From Carnobacterium_A sp047553015 (lineage in GTDB: Bacteria; Bacillota; Bacilli; Lactobacillales; Carnobacteriaceae), in NCBI RefSeq assembly GCF_047553015.1, contig NZ_CP180212.1, forward strand, positions 1,860,001 through 1,924,000: DNA of 64,000 bases. Reading direction: 5' to 3'. The translations under genes and the position numbers were made by a program. Below the pieces are notes generated by a model. It did no database searches. It was not told where the DNA came from and saw only the letters and a program-made list of their open reading frames with translations. The stretch's first letter is position 1; every line of letters starts with the position of its first letter. Below, one piece after another: positions 31,623 through 41,051 of the stretch.

Positions 31623-34613
31623 CTAATTCACGTGACTAGTCTGTTTATAGTCTGTATTTATAGGGTGTCGTTTTAAATATCGTTCAAACGCTTGCGCTAC
31701 TTTTTTATCTTTTTGAGATAAAAGGTTTATTTTTTCTTTCCATTCATTAATAGAGACTTTTTCCTTTGGAACGTTTAATACTTTAGCGTGTTTGCTAGCA
31801 TCTTTTATATAGTCTAACGCTTTTGAATAGTTACGCTCTTCTATCATTATATAAGACATGTAGACTTCTGCCATAGACTGGCTCATATTGTATTCTATTT
31901 TCTCATACGTTTTCATTGCTCTTTTTAAAAAGACTTTAGCTTGCTTATACTGACCCATTTCAAAAAGGACTATTCCAAGATTGGTTTCAAATAAAGAAAT
32001 ACTAATCCAACTTTTCTTTTCTTCGCAAAGATGAATGGCTTTTTTATAATAACGAATGGCCTCTTCGTGTTCACCCAATATAACCTTACTATCGCCTATA
32101 TTATTGTAGCACGCTGCAATTATTAAACAGTATTTTTCAAACCGTTCTTCGGTTTGAATAAAATAAGAAATCCCATCTTGAAGATATTTTTCTGCATGCT
32201 TATAGTTTTTGATTAACATATTATACAATCCTTGGTAACGGTAAATTAATCCTTGTTCCTCTTTAAATTCATTTTTTAAAATTTCGTCCATTTTCTTTAA
32301 ATAAATCGCCATTATTTCTGCATTTTCAGTTTGGATACAATAGCACATCATCTGTTCGTACCCACCCAAAAGATATTTTTTCATATCGTATTTTTCGGCT
32401 AAGTTTAACAACTGCTGAATATCTCTCAATCCTTTTGAATAGTCGCCTTTACGAATCAGATTGCGGCTACATAAAAATAAAATATCTGCTTCTAACAGAG
32501 CGATCTCTTTTGAAAAAATTTCTTCTTTTTTGACTAGAACCAATCTATCTCTTAATTCACCTAACATCCGATCTACATCTGCTTCATTGATATACAACTT
32601 ACGGAAATAATCTTCATCGTAGTGGATGACTGGAAAACGCTCATGCACAAAATTTAACAACATATCCATTCTTTTTACTTGATAGTACAAAGTGTCCATA
32701 TGATTTTCCGCTTTTTCAAAATGATAAATTAATTTGAAATAAATCGTTAAATCACTTAAATTATTTTTTAGTTCTTTCTCATATCTTTTTCCTACACGGT
32801 TATGCAAAATCGTTTTTTTTGCAGGAGATAGTGATGTATAAACAAAATCACGTAACTTTTGATGGTTAAATGCGTAACTAATTTCTTTTCCAGTTGTCGT
32901 TTCTACTAGTAATCTTTTTTTAACTAAATTTTCCGTTTGATAAATGATTTCTAATTCATCTAATTGGATGAACTCTTTTAACATTCGTAACGGTACTTCA
33001 TCGTAAAATAATGAACTTACCTCTACAATTCGTTTTTCATTTTCAGTCATATCCAAAAAACGCTTTTGTAAAACATCTATCATTTTTGCAGACATCTCAT
33101 CTGGATCTTCGTGATTTGCTACTAACTGCAAGTATTCTGTTAGAAAAAAGGCATTGCCATTGGTTTCAGTATATATTTTTTCGTGTAGTTTTTCAGTAAA
33201 TTGATTATCCGGTAAAGTACGATTAATAAATCGTTTATTTTCATCTTTTGTAAAAGAACTTAGCTGAATATGATGCATATTTGGATGGTAGTTCGTATTT
33301 ATAATAAATTTTTCTAAATCTGCATTTTTTTCGTTCCTACTTAACACAATAAATAAACAAGACGGCAAATCATTGTTAATTAAGAGACTTGTCAATAGGG
33401 CTAAACTTGCTGCATCCATCCAGTGAATATCTTCAAAAACAACAATCATTTTTTTCTTGGCTGTGACATATTTAATGATTTCAGTAATCGTCTCTTCAAA
33501 ACCAAATAATTTTTGATAGGATTGGGAAGTTTTTTTATTGGTTTGATCCACCATCCACTCCCCTCTAACATCAGGGATAAATTCAGATAAAGCATTCATC
33601 AAGAATAATGGAACAGTGATTTTTTCTTCATACGCTACTCTTACAATGTCAAGTATGGCCGTTTTCCAAGATTTTAATGAATAATCGCGCTCAAATTGAT
33701 AACAACTTACTTCTACAATGCGACTATCTTGATTGGTGTTGTCTTTCAAAAAATAGTCTTTTAATCTTGTTTTACCGACACCCATTTCACCCCTAATTAA
33801 AAAAGAGTGTTGGATATTTTTTTCAATGAATTGGTGGTAGTTTTTTTGTAACAAACGAACTTCGCTCTCTCTGCCAAAGAAGAAACGTTCTGAAGAAACC
33901 TTCTCTTCTCGTTGATTCATTAAATCTAATACATCTAAATAAATACTTTCTGCCTCTTCATCTGGTACAATGGAAAGTTCTTTGCTCAAAAAATCAGCTA
34001 ATTCATTGTATATTTGAATCGCACTGGAGTATTTCTGCTGATCTTTGTAACAGACCATCAATTCATTATACGCTTCTTCATCAAATTCATCTGCTTTAAT
34101 CGTTAATTTACAGTACATTTCTAATTCTTCGTAGTCCTTACTTTCTTTGCTTTTTTGCCTATTAAATCTCACTCTTTCTAAATAGATACTCTTTGTCTCT
34201 TCTCTAAGTTGATCTATCCAAACATCGAAATTTTCAGCTCCTTTTACTGAGCAACCTTTTAGGAATTCTCCCCCATAAGTCGCACAGTCATCAGGATTTT
34301 TTATAAAGCTATCATAATCACACACTAGTTGGGCATCTGTTTGAATTGAAACACTAGAAAGTCCATCGTAAACTAGTAAGTCATAAGCATGAAAGAGTTT
34401 TTTTAGTGTATATAAAGCATTTCGTAAGTTTTTTTTTGCGATTCGATCTTCCATATTTGCCCATAATAATAAGGACAATTCATCTCTAGTTGCTCGTTTA
34501 TTTACAACTAAATAAGAAAAAAGTGCTTGTATTTTTCCGTATGGAAACAATACAGCTTCGCCATCAATTGTCGTACGAAAATTACCAAAGAGTTGAACTG
34601 TAATGACTTTCAC
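31623..34613 (-). CDS. large BTAD/AAA/TPR transcriptional regulator
   Basis: The 996-aa protein combines an OmpR-type winged helix (about 1-90), a bacterial transcriptional activation domain (about 95-235), an AAA/STAND ATPase (Walker A GEMGVGKT 275-282, Walker B VVFEDIHWMD 391-400) and a long C-terminal TPR region (about 700-980). This is the plan of AfsR/SARP and MalT-like signal-integrating activators, where a ligand bound by the TPR part frees the DNA-binding end. It is unusually large for Lactobacillales. Its position just before the folate operon makes that operon the likely target. A cre-like site lies 21 bases upstream. Confidence 0.9.
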   Translation of the reverse strand: MKVITVQLFGNFRTTIDGEAVLFPYGKIQALFSYLVVNKRATRDELSLLLWANMEDRIAKKNLRNALYTLKKLFHAYDLLVYDGLSSVSIQTDAQLVCDYDSFIKNPDDCATYGGEFLKGCSVKGAENFDVWIDQLREETKSIYLERVRFNRQKSKESKDYEELEMYCKLTIKADEFDEEAYNELMVCYKDQQKYSSAIQIYNELADFLSKELSIVPDEEAESIYLDVLDLMNQREEKVSSERFFFGRESEVRLLQKNYHQFIEKNIQHSFLIRGEMGVGKTRLKDYFLKDNTNQDSRIVEVSCYQFERDYSLKSWKTAILDIVRVAYEEKITVPLFLMNALSEFIPDVRGEWMVDQTNKKTSQSYQKLFGFEETITEIIKYVTAKKKMIVVFEDIHWMDAASLALLTSLLINNDLPSCLFIVLSRNEKNADLEKFIINTNYHPNMHHIQLSSFTKDENKRFINRTLPDNQFTEKLHEKIYTETNGNAFFLTEYLQLVANHEDPDEMSAKMIDVLQKRFLDMTENEKRIVEVSSLFYDEVPLRMLKEFIQLDELEIIYQTENLVKKRLLVETTTGKEISYAFNHQKLRDFVYTSLSPAKKTILHNRVGKRYEKELKNNLSDLTIYFKLIYHFEKAENHMDTLYYQVKRMDMLLNFVHERFPVIHYDEDYFRKLYINEADVDRMLGELRDRLVLVKKEEIFSKEIALLEADILFLCSRNLIRKGDYSKGLRDIQQLLNLAEKYDMKKYLLGGYEQMMCYCIQTENAEIMAIYLKKMDEILKNEFKEEQGLIYRYQGLYNMLIKNYKHAEKYLQDGISYFIQTEERFEKYCLIIAACYNNIGDSKVILGEHEEAIRYYKKAIHLCEEKKSWISISLFETNLGIVLFEMGQYKQAKVFLKRAMKTYEKIEYNMSQSMAEVYMSYIMIEERNYSKALDYIKDASKHAKVLNVPKEKVSINEWKEKINLLSQKDKKVAQAFERYLKRHPINTDYKQTSHVN

Positions 34614-34633
34614 CTTATCTCCCTCCCTTTAAA

Positions 34634-34665
34634 TGAAAGCGCTTTTAATTGTTATCTTTAGTATA
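34634..34665. promoter_or_regulatory. cre-like site and -10 element before the BTAD regulator
   Basis: TGAAAGCGCTTTTA (34634-34647) differs from an ideal cre at one position, and TATACT (minus strand, 34660-34665) precedes it. A cre downstream of the -10 would let CcpA block transcription when good sugars are present. The -35 is weak. Confidence 0.6.
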
Positions 34666-34792
34666 AAGAAAAAAAAGAATAAAAACTAGCACAAATAACG
34701 CTTTTCATAGCGCTATACATCCATTTTTTTGTGACTTTATTTGCTTTATTGTATCTATCATAAAATAATCGTTTCTTCTATTTTATTCTAAT

Positions 34793-34846
34793 AAAATAGA
34801 GCCAAACAATCGATACCCATGCGTGTCGATTGTTTGACTCTATTTT
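34793..34846 (-). terminator. terminator of the purine operon
   Basis: AAAATAGAGCCAAACAATCGA (34793-34813) pairs with 34826-34846 at all but one position around a 12-base loop, and T-runs follow on both strands. The rest of the 340-base spacer up to the regulator start is AT-rich and holds nothing else that I recognise. Confidence 0.88.
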
Positions 34847-34953
34847 TGTACTTCATTAACTTTATTTCATCGCAGACAAACGCGTCATTATCTTATTCAT
34901 CTTATAAGTAAAAGTAGTCATTTTATTAAATCATTGGTTTATAAGCTCCTATT

Positions 34954-36261
34954 TTAGTTAAAAACAGCCTTATTTTTTTGATCCTTTTTATTTTTCCCAA
35001 ATTGAATCGCTTTTTCTCCAATGTCCATACGATAGTAAGTGTGGCAAATAGGATTATCCTCTAAGTAACGGTAAGCTTTTTTTTGAGCCTCTTGCAGCGT
35101 TGTCCCTTGTGCTTCAATCAATAAAATACGGCCTCCACTAGAAACAAGATTGGTTTCAACTTTCTTCATCCCAGCAACATAAATATTGCAATCGGTTCCT
35201 TTAGTTGTCATTTGTGGTATTGAAATATTGCTCATTGGAAATTCAGGGTATCCTTCAGCTGAAACAACGATACCCAATGTGTAGCGATCTGTATGCATTT
35301 TAATTAGTGGGGGTTTTTCATTTAGGATATCGTCAATTATTTGAGCTAGATCTGAAGCCAACTAATGCATCAACACTTGCGTTTCAGGATCACCAAAGCG
35401 AGCATTGTATTCGATGACTTTCAAACCCTTATTTGTCATCATCAAGCCGGCATAAATAACTCCTTTAAAAGGACAGCCTTCAGCAACCATTGCATTCACA
35501 GTTGGCTTAATGACCGTTTCCATAACTTCTTGAATCCTCTCTTTTGAAACTTGCGGCACTGGAGAATACGCTCCCATACCGCCTGTATTGGGACCTTCGT
35601 CTCCATCATAAGCACGCTTATGGTCTTGGGCAACTCCAGCATAATAATAGTTCGACCCATTCACTAGAGCAAATAAGGAAAATTCTTCCCCTTCAAGATA
35701 TTCCTCAATAACTACTTTTGGTTTACCCGTTGCGTATTTTCCCTCTAGTAACATATGGCGCAAAGCATCAGTCGCTTCTTTCATCGTCATGGCAATAACA
35801 ACACCTTTACCAGCAGCTAATCCATCTGCTTTAATAACGATTGGAACGCCTTTTGATTCCACATAAGATAAAGCTGACTTATATTCTTCGAATGTTTTGT
35901 ATGCTGCAGTTGGGATAGCATATTTTTTCATCAAATCTTTTGCAAACTGCTTAGAGCATTCTAGATCTGCTGCTTTTTTACTTGGTCCAAATATTTTTAG
36001 TCCGGCTGTCTCAAATGCATCGGTTATCCCTTCAAATAAAGAAAGCTCTGGTCCGACAAAAGTCCATGCGATTTGTTCAGCTTTTACAAATTGAATCAAC
36101 GAGTCATGATCATTTTCTGCAATATCAACCAGTTGAATGCCATCTTGTATCATTCCAATGTTTCCTTTAGCACAAAAAACGGTTTTCACTAACGGGCTTT
36201 CGGTAAATTTCTTTGCAATGGCGTGTTCCCGTCCACCACTGCCGATAACAAGAAGTTTCAT
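34954..36261 (-). pseudogene. purD: phosphoribosylamine-glycine ligase, interrupted by an in-frame amber codon
   Basis: PurD joins phosphoribosylamine and glycine with ATP. The first 299 codons (36261 to 35365) hold the N-domain (GSGGREHAI), the ATP-grasp core and RFGDPETQVLM. At 35362-35364 a TAG replaces the conserved Arg of the LPR/MLR motif, and His stands before it. The same frame then continues, as LASDLAQII, for 135 codons to the normal C-terminus (34954). No frameshift is needed, and more than one base differs from the expected codons. It could be a loss-of-function mutation, a suppressed stop or an assembly error. No ribosome site favours restart at the following TTG. Confidence 0.85.
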
Positions 36262-36365
36262 TTATAAAATCTCCCAACTTTTTTATAAACTTATTTGTTT
36301 TTTATCTCTTATTCATTCTATTCATTTTATACTGGCTATTTAGCTTTAAATCAGTCCTCTTATCT

Positions 36366-37907
36366 TTAGTGTCTAAAGTGACGGATAGTTGTTTTGAGCA
36401 TGGTAATGCCATATTTATTTGCCATGTTGATAGAGTCTTGATCTTTAATACTCCCACCCGGTTGAATGATTGCTTTGATACCTTGTTGGGCTGCGTATTC
36501 GACACTATCGTTCATTGGAAAGAAAGCATCACTAGCTAATACAGCTCCTTCGATAGCACGACTTTCTTTAGCCTGATTGATTGCAATTTTAACCGATCCA
36601 ACACGGTTCATTTGGCCAGCTCCAATTCCAACTGTTTGTTTGCTAGTTGCTAAAACGATGGCATTGCTTTTCACATGTTTGACAACTTTCCACGCAAATT
36701 CCATAGCTTTCATTTCATCTTCGGTTGGTTGACGATCTGTCATTACTTCCCAGTTAGCTGGTATGTCTTGTATACAGCTATCTTGTGTTTGCTCTAGCAT
36801 ACCGCCCAACACAGATACAAATTCTTTTTTGCCTGCTTTTGCAGTTGAGAAATCCAATGTCATGATACGAAGATTCTTTTTCTTAGTCAAGATAGCTAGA
36901 GCTTCTTTTGAATAGCTTGGTGCAAGAACGATTTCTAAGAATAGGCTAGTTAATTTTTCTGCTGTTGTCTCATCCAAAGGTCTATTAGCAACTACAATAC
37001 CGCCAAATATGGATACTGGATCCGCTGCATAACAACGATCGAAAGCTTCTGTAATCGTGTCCGCTATGCCAACACCACAAGGATTCATGTGTTTAACCGC
37101 AACGACTGCTGGTTCATCAAACTCACGAGCGATGCGAATAGCCGCATCTGCATCTTTAATATTGTTGTAAGATAAATCTTTTCCGTGTAATTGACTAGCA
37201 TTGGGAATCGAGAAAGGAACCACTAATGGTTCTTGGTAGAAGAGAGCTGTTTGATGTGCATTTTCCCCATAGCGTAACGGTTGTTTTAAGTCATAAGTTA
37301 GTGTAAGTTTTTCTGGTTCTGTTTCGCCAACAATATCGGTTAAGTATTGAGCAATTAATGCATCATAACTTGCTGTGTGACGGAACACTTTTGCAGCTAA
37401 AGCTTGTCTTGTTTCAAAAGTAGTTGCTCCTGATTCCTCCAACTCACTACTCACACTAGGGTAATCAGCAGGGTCAGTAATTACCGTAACACTAGCATAG
37501 TTTTTAGCTGCACTACGCAACATACTCGGTCCGCCAATATCAATGTTTTCGATAGCTTCCGTTAAGGTTACGTCCTTTTTACTAATCGTTTCCTTAAAAG
37601 GATAAAGATTTACAACAACAAAATCGATGGGTACAATAGCGTGTTCGTTCATAGCGAAGATGTGTTCAGGTACATCTCGTCTACCTAGCAAGGCACCATG
37701 AATAAGCGGATGCAACGTTTTAACGCGACCATCCATCATTTCTGGAAATCCTGTTACATCTTCAACTGAAATAGTTGGAACGCCTGCTGCTGCTAGTACT
37801 TTCTTGGTCCCTCCAGTTGAAATAATTTCAATACCTTTCGCAACTAACTCTTTTGCAAATTTTACGATACCTGTTTTATCCGAAACACTGATTAATGCTC
37901 TCGTCAC
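36366..37907 (-). CDS. purH: bifunctional AICAR transformylase / IMP cyclohydrolase
   Basis: The 513-aa enzyme does the last two steps to IMP. The N-terminal MGS-like domain begins TRALISVSDKTG, and the C-terminal AICARFT domain holds AVKHMNPCGVG with the KH pair. GAGGAG lies 7 bases before the GTG at 37907; a GTG three codons earlier is too close to it. It uses 10-formyl-THF, linking this operon with the folate cluster next door. Confidence 0.94.
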   Translation of the reverse strand: MTRALISVSDKTGIVKFAKELVAKGIEIISTGGTKKVLAAAGVPTISVEDVTGFPEMMDGRVKTLHPLIHGALLGRRDVPEHIFAMNEHAIVPIDFVVVNLYPFKETISKKDVTLTEAIENIDIGGPSMLRSAAKNYASVTVITDPADYPSVSSELEESGATTFETRQALAAKVFRHTASYDALIAQYLTDIVGETEPEKLTLTYDLKQPLRYGENAHQTALFYQEPLVVPFSIPNASQLHGKDLSYNNIKDADAAIRIAREFDEPAVVAVKHMNPCGVGIADTITEAFDRCYAADPVSIFGGIVVANRPLDETTAEKLTSLFLEIVLAPSYSKEALAILTKKKNLRIMTLDFSTAKAGKKEFVSVLGGMLEQTQDSCIQDIPANWEVMTDRQPTEDEMKAMEFAWKVVKHVKSNAIVLATSKQTVGIGAGQMNRVGSVKIAINQAKESRAIEGAVLASDAFFPMNDSVEYAAQQGIKAIIQPGGSIKDQDSINMANKYGITMLKTTIRHFRH

Positions 37908-37930
37908 TATTATCACTCCTCAAATTTCAT

Positions 37931-38548
37931 TTACTCTATCATACTTTTTAATAAGAGACTCTCTTCATTCTCTTTTTGATTCTGTATCTTTTCTGCTAAC
38001 TCTTGAATAACTTGTGGAAAAAGACGGTGTTCTATTAAGTGGATTTTCTTTTCTAGAGACTCTACTGTATCACTAGGAAGAATTTCAATCCTCTCTTGTG
38101 CAATGACTGGACCTGTATCTACCCCTTCATCGATAAAATGAACAGTCACTCCTGTTTCTATTACTCCAGAATCAAAAGCCTCTTGGATACCGTATCTTCC
38201 AGGAAAAGCTGGGAGTAAGGATGGATGGATATTTAGAATACGTTTTTTGTATGCCGATAATAAGACAGGACCGACAATTCTCATATATCCAGCTAATACA
38301 ACCAAGTCGACATCATAAGATCTTAAGTGTTTTAATACCTGCTCTTCATAGGCTAAGCGATTTACAAAATCTTTGGGAGCAAAGGTAACTACGGGGATGC
38401 CCATTTTTCTTGCACGCTCTATCGCGTAAGCTTTAGAATTGTCGCAAAATAAAAAGCAAAGAGTAGCATCAACTTTCCCTGAGAGAATAGCTTCTACAAT
38501 TGCTTGAAAATTAGATCCATTTCCGGAAGCAAAAATCGCTATTTTCAT
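37931..38548 (-). CDS. purN: phosphoribosylglycinamide formyltransferase
   Basis: The 205-aa enzyme formylates GAR with 10-formyl-THF. FASGNGSNFQAI (6-17) binds the phosphate, ILNIHPSLLPAFPG carries the catalytic Asn/His, and the DTGPVIAQ block is present. The start overlaps the purM stop in ATGA. Confidence 0.94.
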   Translation of the reverse strand: MKIAIFASGNGSNFQAIVEAILSGKVDATLCFLFCDNSKAYAIERARKMGIPVVTFAPKDFVNRLAYEEQVLKHLRSYDVDLVVLAGYMRIVGPVLLSAYKKRILNIHPSLLPAFPGRYGIQEAFDSGVIETGVTVHFIDEGVDTGPVIAQERIEILPSDTVESLEKKIHLIEHRLFPQVIQELAEKIQNQKENEESLLLKSMIE

Positions 38549-39594
38549 CCTTGGACCTCTTTCAAGATAACCTCTTTTTCTGAATCTTTTTTAACCACTC
38601 GTCCTATCACATAACCTTTTTCATTATTCTCTGCAAGAATAGCCAATACTTCTGCTTCTTTTTCAGGAGCTACTGAAAGCACCATTCCAATGCCCATATT
38701 AAAAATTTCATACATTTCAACTGGTGGGATCTTACCCAAATTTTCCATCACTTGAAAAATTGGTAAAGATGGCCAACTCCCTAACTGAATTTCAGCTTGC
38801 ATCTTTTCTGGTAACATACGCGGAATATTCTCTACAAATCCCCCACCCGTAATATGTGCCACACCATGTAACAAGTGCTTTTTAATCAAGGGTAAAAGAG
38901 CATTCGCATATATTTTTGTTGGTGTTAATAAGACCTCACCCAACTCTTGATCTGCTAATCCAACTACTTTATCTGTTAATTTATAGTCATTATCTTTGAA
39001 AAATAGTTTGCGTACTAATGAATAGCCATTCGAATGGATACCTGTTGAGGGCAACCCAATTAAACTGTCTCCTTCTTTCATCAATGCTGAAGATAATAGC
39101 CTTTCTTTTTCTACAATCCCTACAGTAAAACCAGCTAAGTCAAAATCTTCGGGATTATACATATCTGGCATCTCTGCTGTTTCGCCACCGATTAAAGCAG
39201 CTCCAGCTCGAACACAACCTTCTGCCACACCGGCAACAATTTGTGCTATTTTTTCAGGTTCATTTTTTCCTATAGCTACATAATCTAAAAAATAAAGAGG
39301 TTCTGCTCCTTGTGCAAGAATATCGTTTACACACATCGCAACACAATCAATTCCAATAGTATCATATTTTTTAGCTTCGATGGCTAATAGTAGTTTTGTA
39401 CCAACACCATCTGTGCCAGATACGAGAACGGGATGTTTGTAATTCAATTCTGATAAATCAAAGTTCCCTCCGAATCCACCAACTTCACCAAAAACACCCG
39501 GACGTTTAGTACGCTTAATGTGTTTTTTAATAAGACTTACTGTTTCATAGCCTGCTGTTACGTCTACACCTGCTTTTGCATAAGCATTTCCCAT
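38545..39594 (-). CDS. purM: phosphoribosylformylglycinamidine cyclo-ligase
   Basis: The 349-aa AIR synthetase starts with YAKAGVDVTAGYE and contains VSGTDGVGTKL, MCVNDILAQGAEPLYFLDY and ITGGGFVENIPR. It closes the imidazole ring of AIR. It overlaps purF by 31 bases and purN by 4, pointing to coupled translation. Confidence 0.95.
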   Translation of the reverse strand: MGNAYAKAGVDVTAGYETVSLIKKHIKRTKRPGVFGEVGGFGGNFDLSELNYKHPVLVSGTDGVGTKLLLAIEAKKYDTIGIDCVAMCVNDILAQGAEPLYFLDYVAIGKNEPEKIAQIVAGVAEGCVRAGAALIGGETAEMPDMYNPEDFDLAGFTVGIVEKERLLSSALMKEGDSLIGLPSTGIHSNGYSLVRKLFFKDNDYKLTDKVVGLADQELGEVLLTPTKIYANALLPLIKKHLLHGVAHITGGGFVENIPRMLPEKMQAEIQLGSWPSLPIFQVMENLGKIPPVEMYEIFNMGIGMVLSVAPEKEAEVLAILAENNEKGYVIGRVVKKDSEKEVILKEVQG

Positions 39595-41051
39595 GGTTTG
39601 TCTCCTTTAAGATTTACTTTTTGAATGTCCGTCATATTCATTAGATAATCCTCTTCGTAGTCATATAGTCCAGTCGGGTAATCCCCATTAAAGCTATCCA
39701 TACACAATCCTGAATAAGGGCTATCAAATTTTAAACCGATTGAATCAATCAACCCTTCTTGACTAAGAAATAACAAGCTGTCTGCTCCAATGTATTCACA
39801 AATGTCATCTACTGTCATTTTCGCTGCAATTAGTTCAGCCGACTTGCTAATATCAATACCGTAAAAACTTGGATAGATTAAAGGTGGAGAAGAAATACGT
39901 ACATGAACTTCTTTCGCACCAGCTTCTTTCAATAATGCAACGATGCGTTTACTTGTTGTACCGCGAACGATAGAATCATCTACCATCACAACACTCTTGC
40001 CTTGGACAACTCCTTTAACAGCCGATAGTTTCATCTTAGCTCCTAGTTCACGCAACTCTTGTGTCGGTTGGATGAAGGTACGTCCTACGTACTGATTCTT
40101 GATCAGACCCATTTCATATGGAATGCCACTTTCTTCGGCAAATCCACTTGCGGCCGATAAAGAAGAGTTCGGCACACCAATAACAATATCTGCAGTCACT
40201 GCTGGAGCTTCTATTGCTAAGCTTTTCCCCATTCTTTTACGTGCCGTATGCACGTTTACACCAGCAATATTAGAATCTGGTCTAGCAAAATAAATGTATT
40301 CCATTGCTGCAATAGAAACCGTCGTATCATCAGTATATTTTTCAATCGTTAATCCGTTGTTATCAATAATGGCCAATTCACCCGCATTGACGTTACGGAT
40401 AAAACTTGCACCGATTGTATCTATAGCACAAGTTTCACTAGCCATCACATATGCCCCGTTCGGTAATTGTCCAATAACAAGTGGACGCAGTGAATTTGGA
40501 TCTACAGCACCAAACATTTTTTCTTCCGTCATCAGGATATACGTAAAGCCGCCTTTTACAATCTTTAGGCTTTCTTTTATTTTTTCTATTAACGTTTTTT
40601 CCCGACTACGTCTAATCAGATGCATTAATACTTCTGTATCTGAAGTAGAATGAAAAATAGCCCCATTTTCTTCTAGGTTACGTCGTAGACTCTTAGCGTT
40701 CACAAGATTCCCATTATGGCAAATGGCGATATCTAAATCATAGAAATGGTATAAGAAAGGCTGCACATTTTCGATGCTATTCTGTCCAGATGTTGAATAA
40801 CGAACATGTCCAATCGCACGATTTCCTGATAACCGTTTCAAGTCGTCTCCATTTTTAAACACGTCACTAATCAAGCCGAGATTCCGATGGACGAGTAGTT
40901 TTCCTTTGTCACAAGATACAATACCCGCACCTTCTTGTCCGCGATGTTGTAAACTGTGTAAACCGAAATACGTCAATTGGCTGGCATCCTCTTCACCCCA
41001 AATACCAAACACGCCGCACTCTTCATTTAAGCTTTTTGTTTCATCAAACAT
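39564..41051 (-). CDS. purF: amidophosphoribosyltransferase
   Basis: The 495-aa enzyme makes phosphoribosylamine from PRPP and glutamine. A short propeptide ends at Glu11, so that Cys12 of CGVFGIWG becomes the N-terminal nucleophile. The PRPP loop VVMVDDSIVRGTTSKR is complete. The upstream frame to 41069 is dropped because GGAGGC precedes the ATG at 41051. It overlaps purL. Confidence 0.95.
   Translation of the reverse strand: MFDETKSLNEECGVFGIWGEEDASQLTYFGLHSLQHRGQEGAGIVSCDKGKLLVHRNLGLISDVFKNGDDLKRLSGNRAIGHVRYSTSGQNSIENVQPFLYHFYDLDIAICHNGNLVNAKSLRRNLEENGAIFHSTSDTEVLMHLIRRSREKTLIEKIKESLKIVKGGFTYILMTEEKMFGAVDPNSLRPLVIGQLPNGAYVMASETCAIDTIGASFIRNVNAGELAIIDNNGLTIEKYTDDTTVSIAAMEYIYFARPDSNIAGVNVHTARKRMGKSLAIEAPAVTADIVIGVPNSSLSAASGFAEESGIPYEMGLIKNQYVGRTFIQPTQELRELGAKMKLSAVKGVVQGKSVVMVDDSIVRGTTSKRIVALLKEAGAKEVHVRISSPPLIYPSFYGIDISKSAELIAAKMTVDDICEYIGADSLLFLSQEGLIDSIGLKFDSPYSGLCMDSFNGDYPTGLYDYEEDYLMNMTDIQKVNLKGDKPWEMLMQKQV

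Noticed and set aside
36302..36505. 67-codon frame overlapping the purH end
   Set aside because: It runs in another frame through coding sequence for the conserved purH C-terminus and has no independent support.
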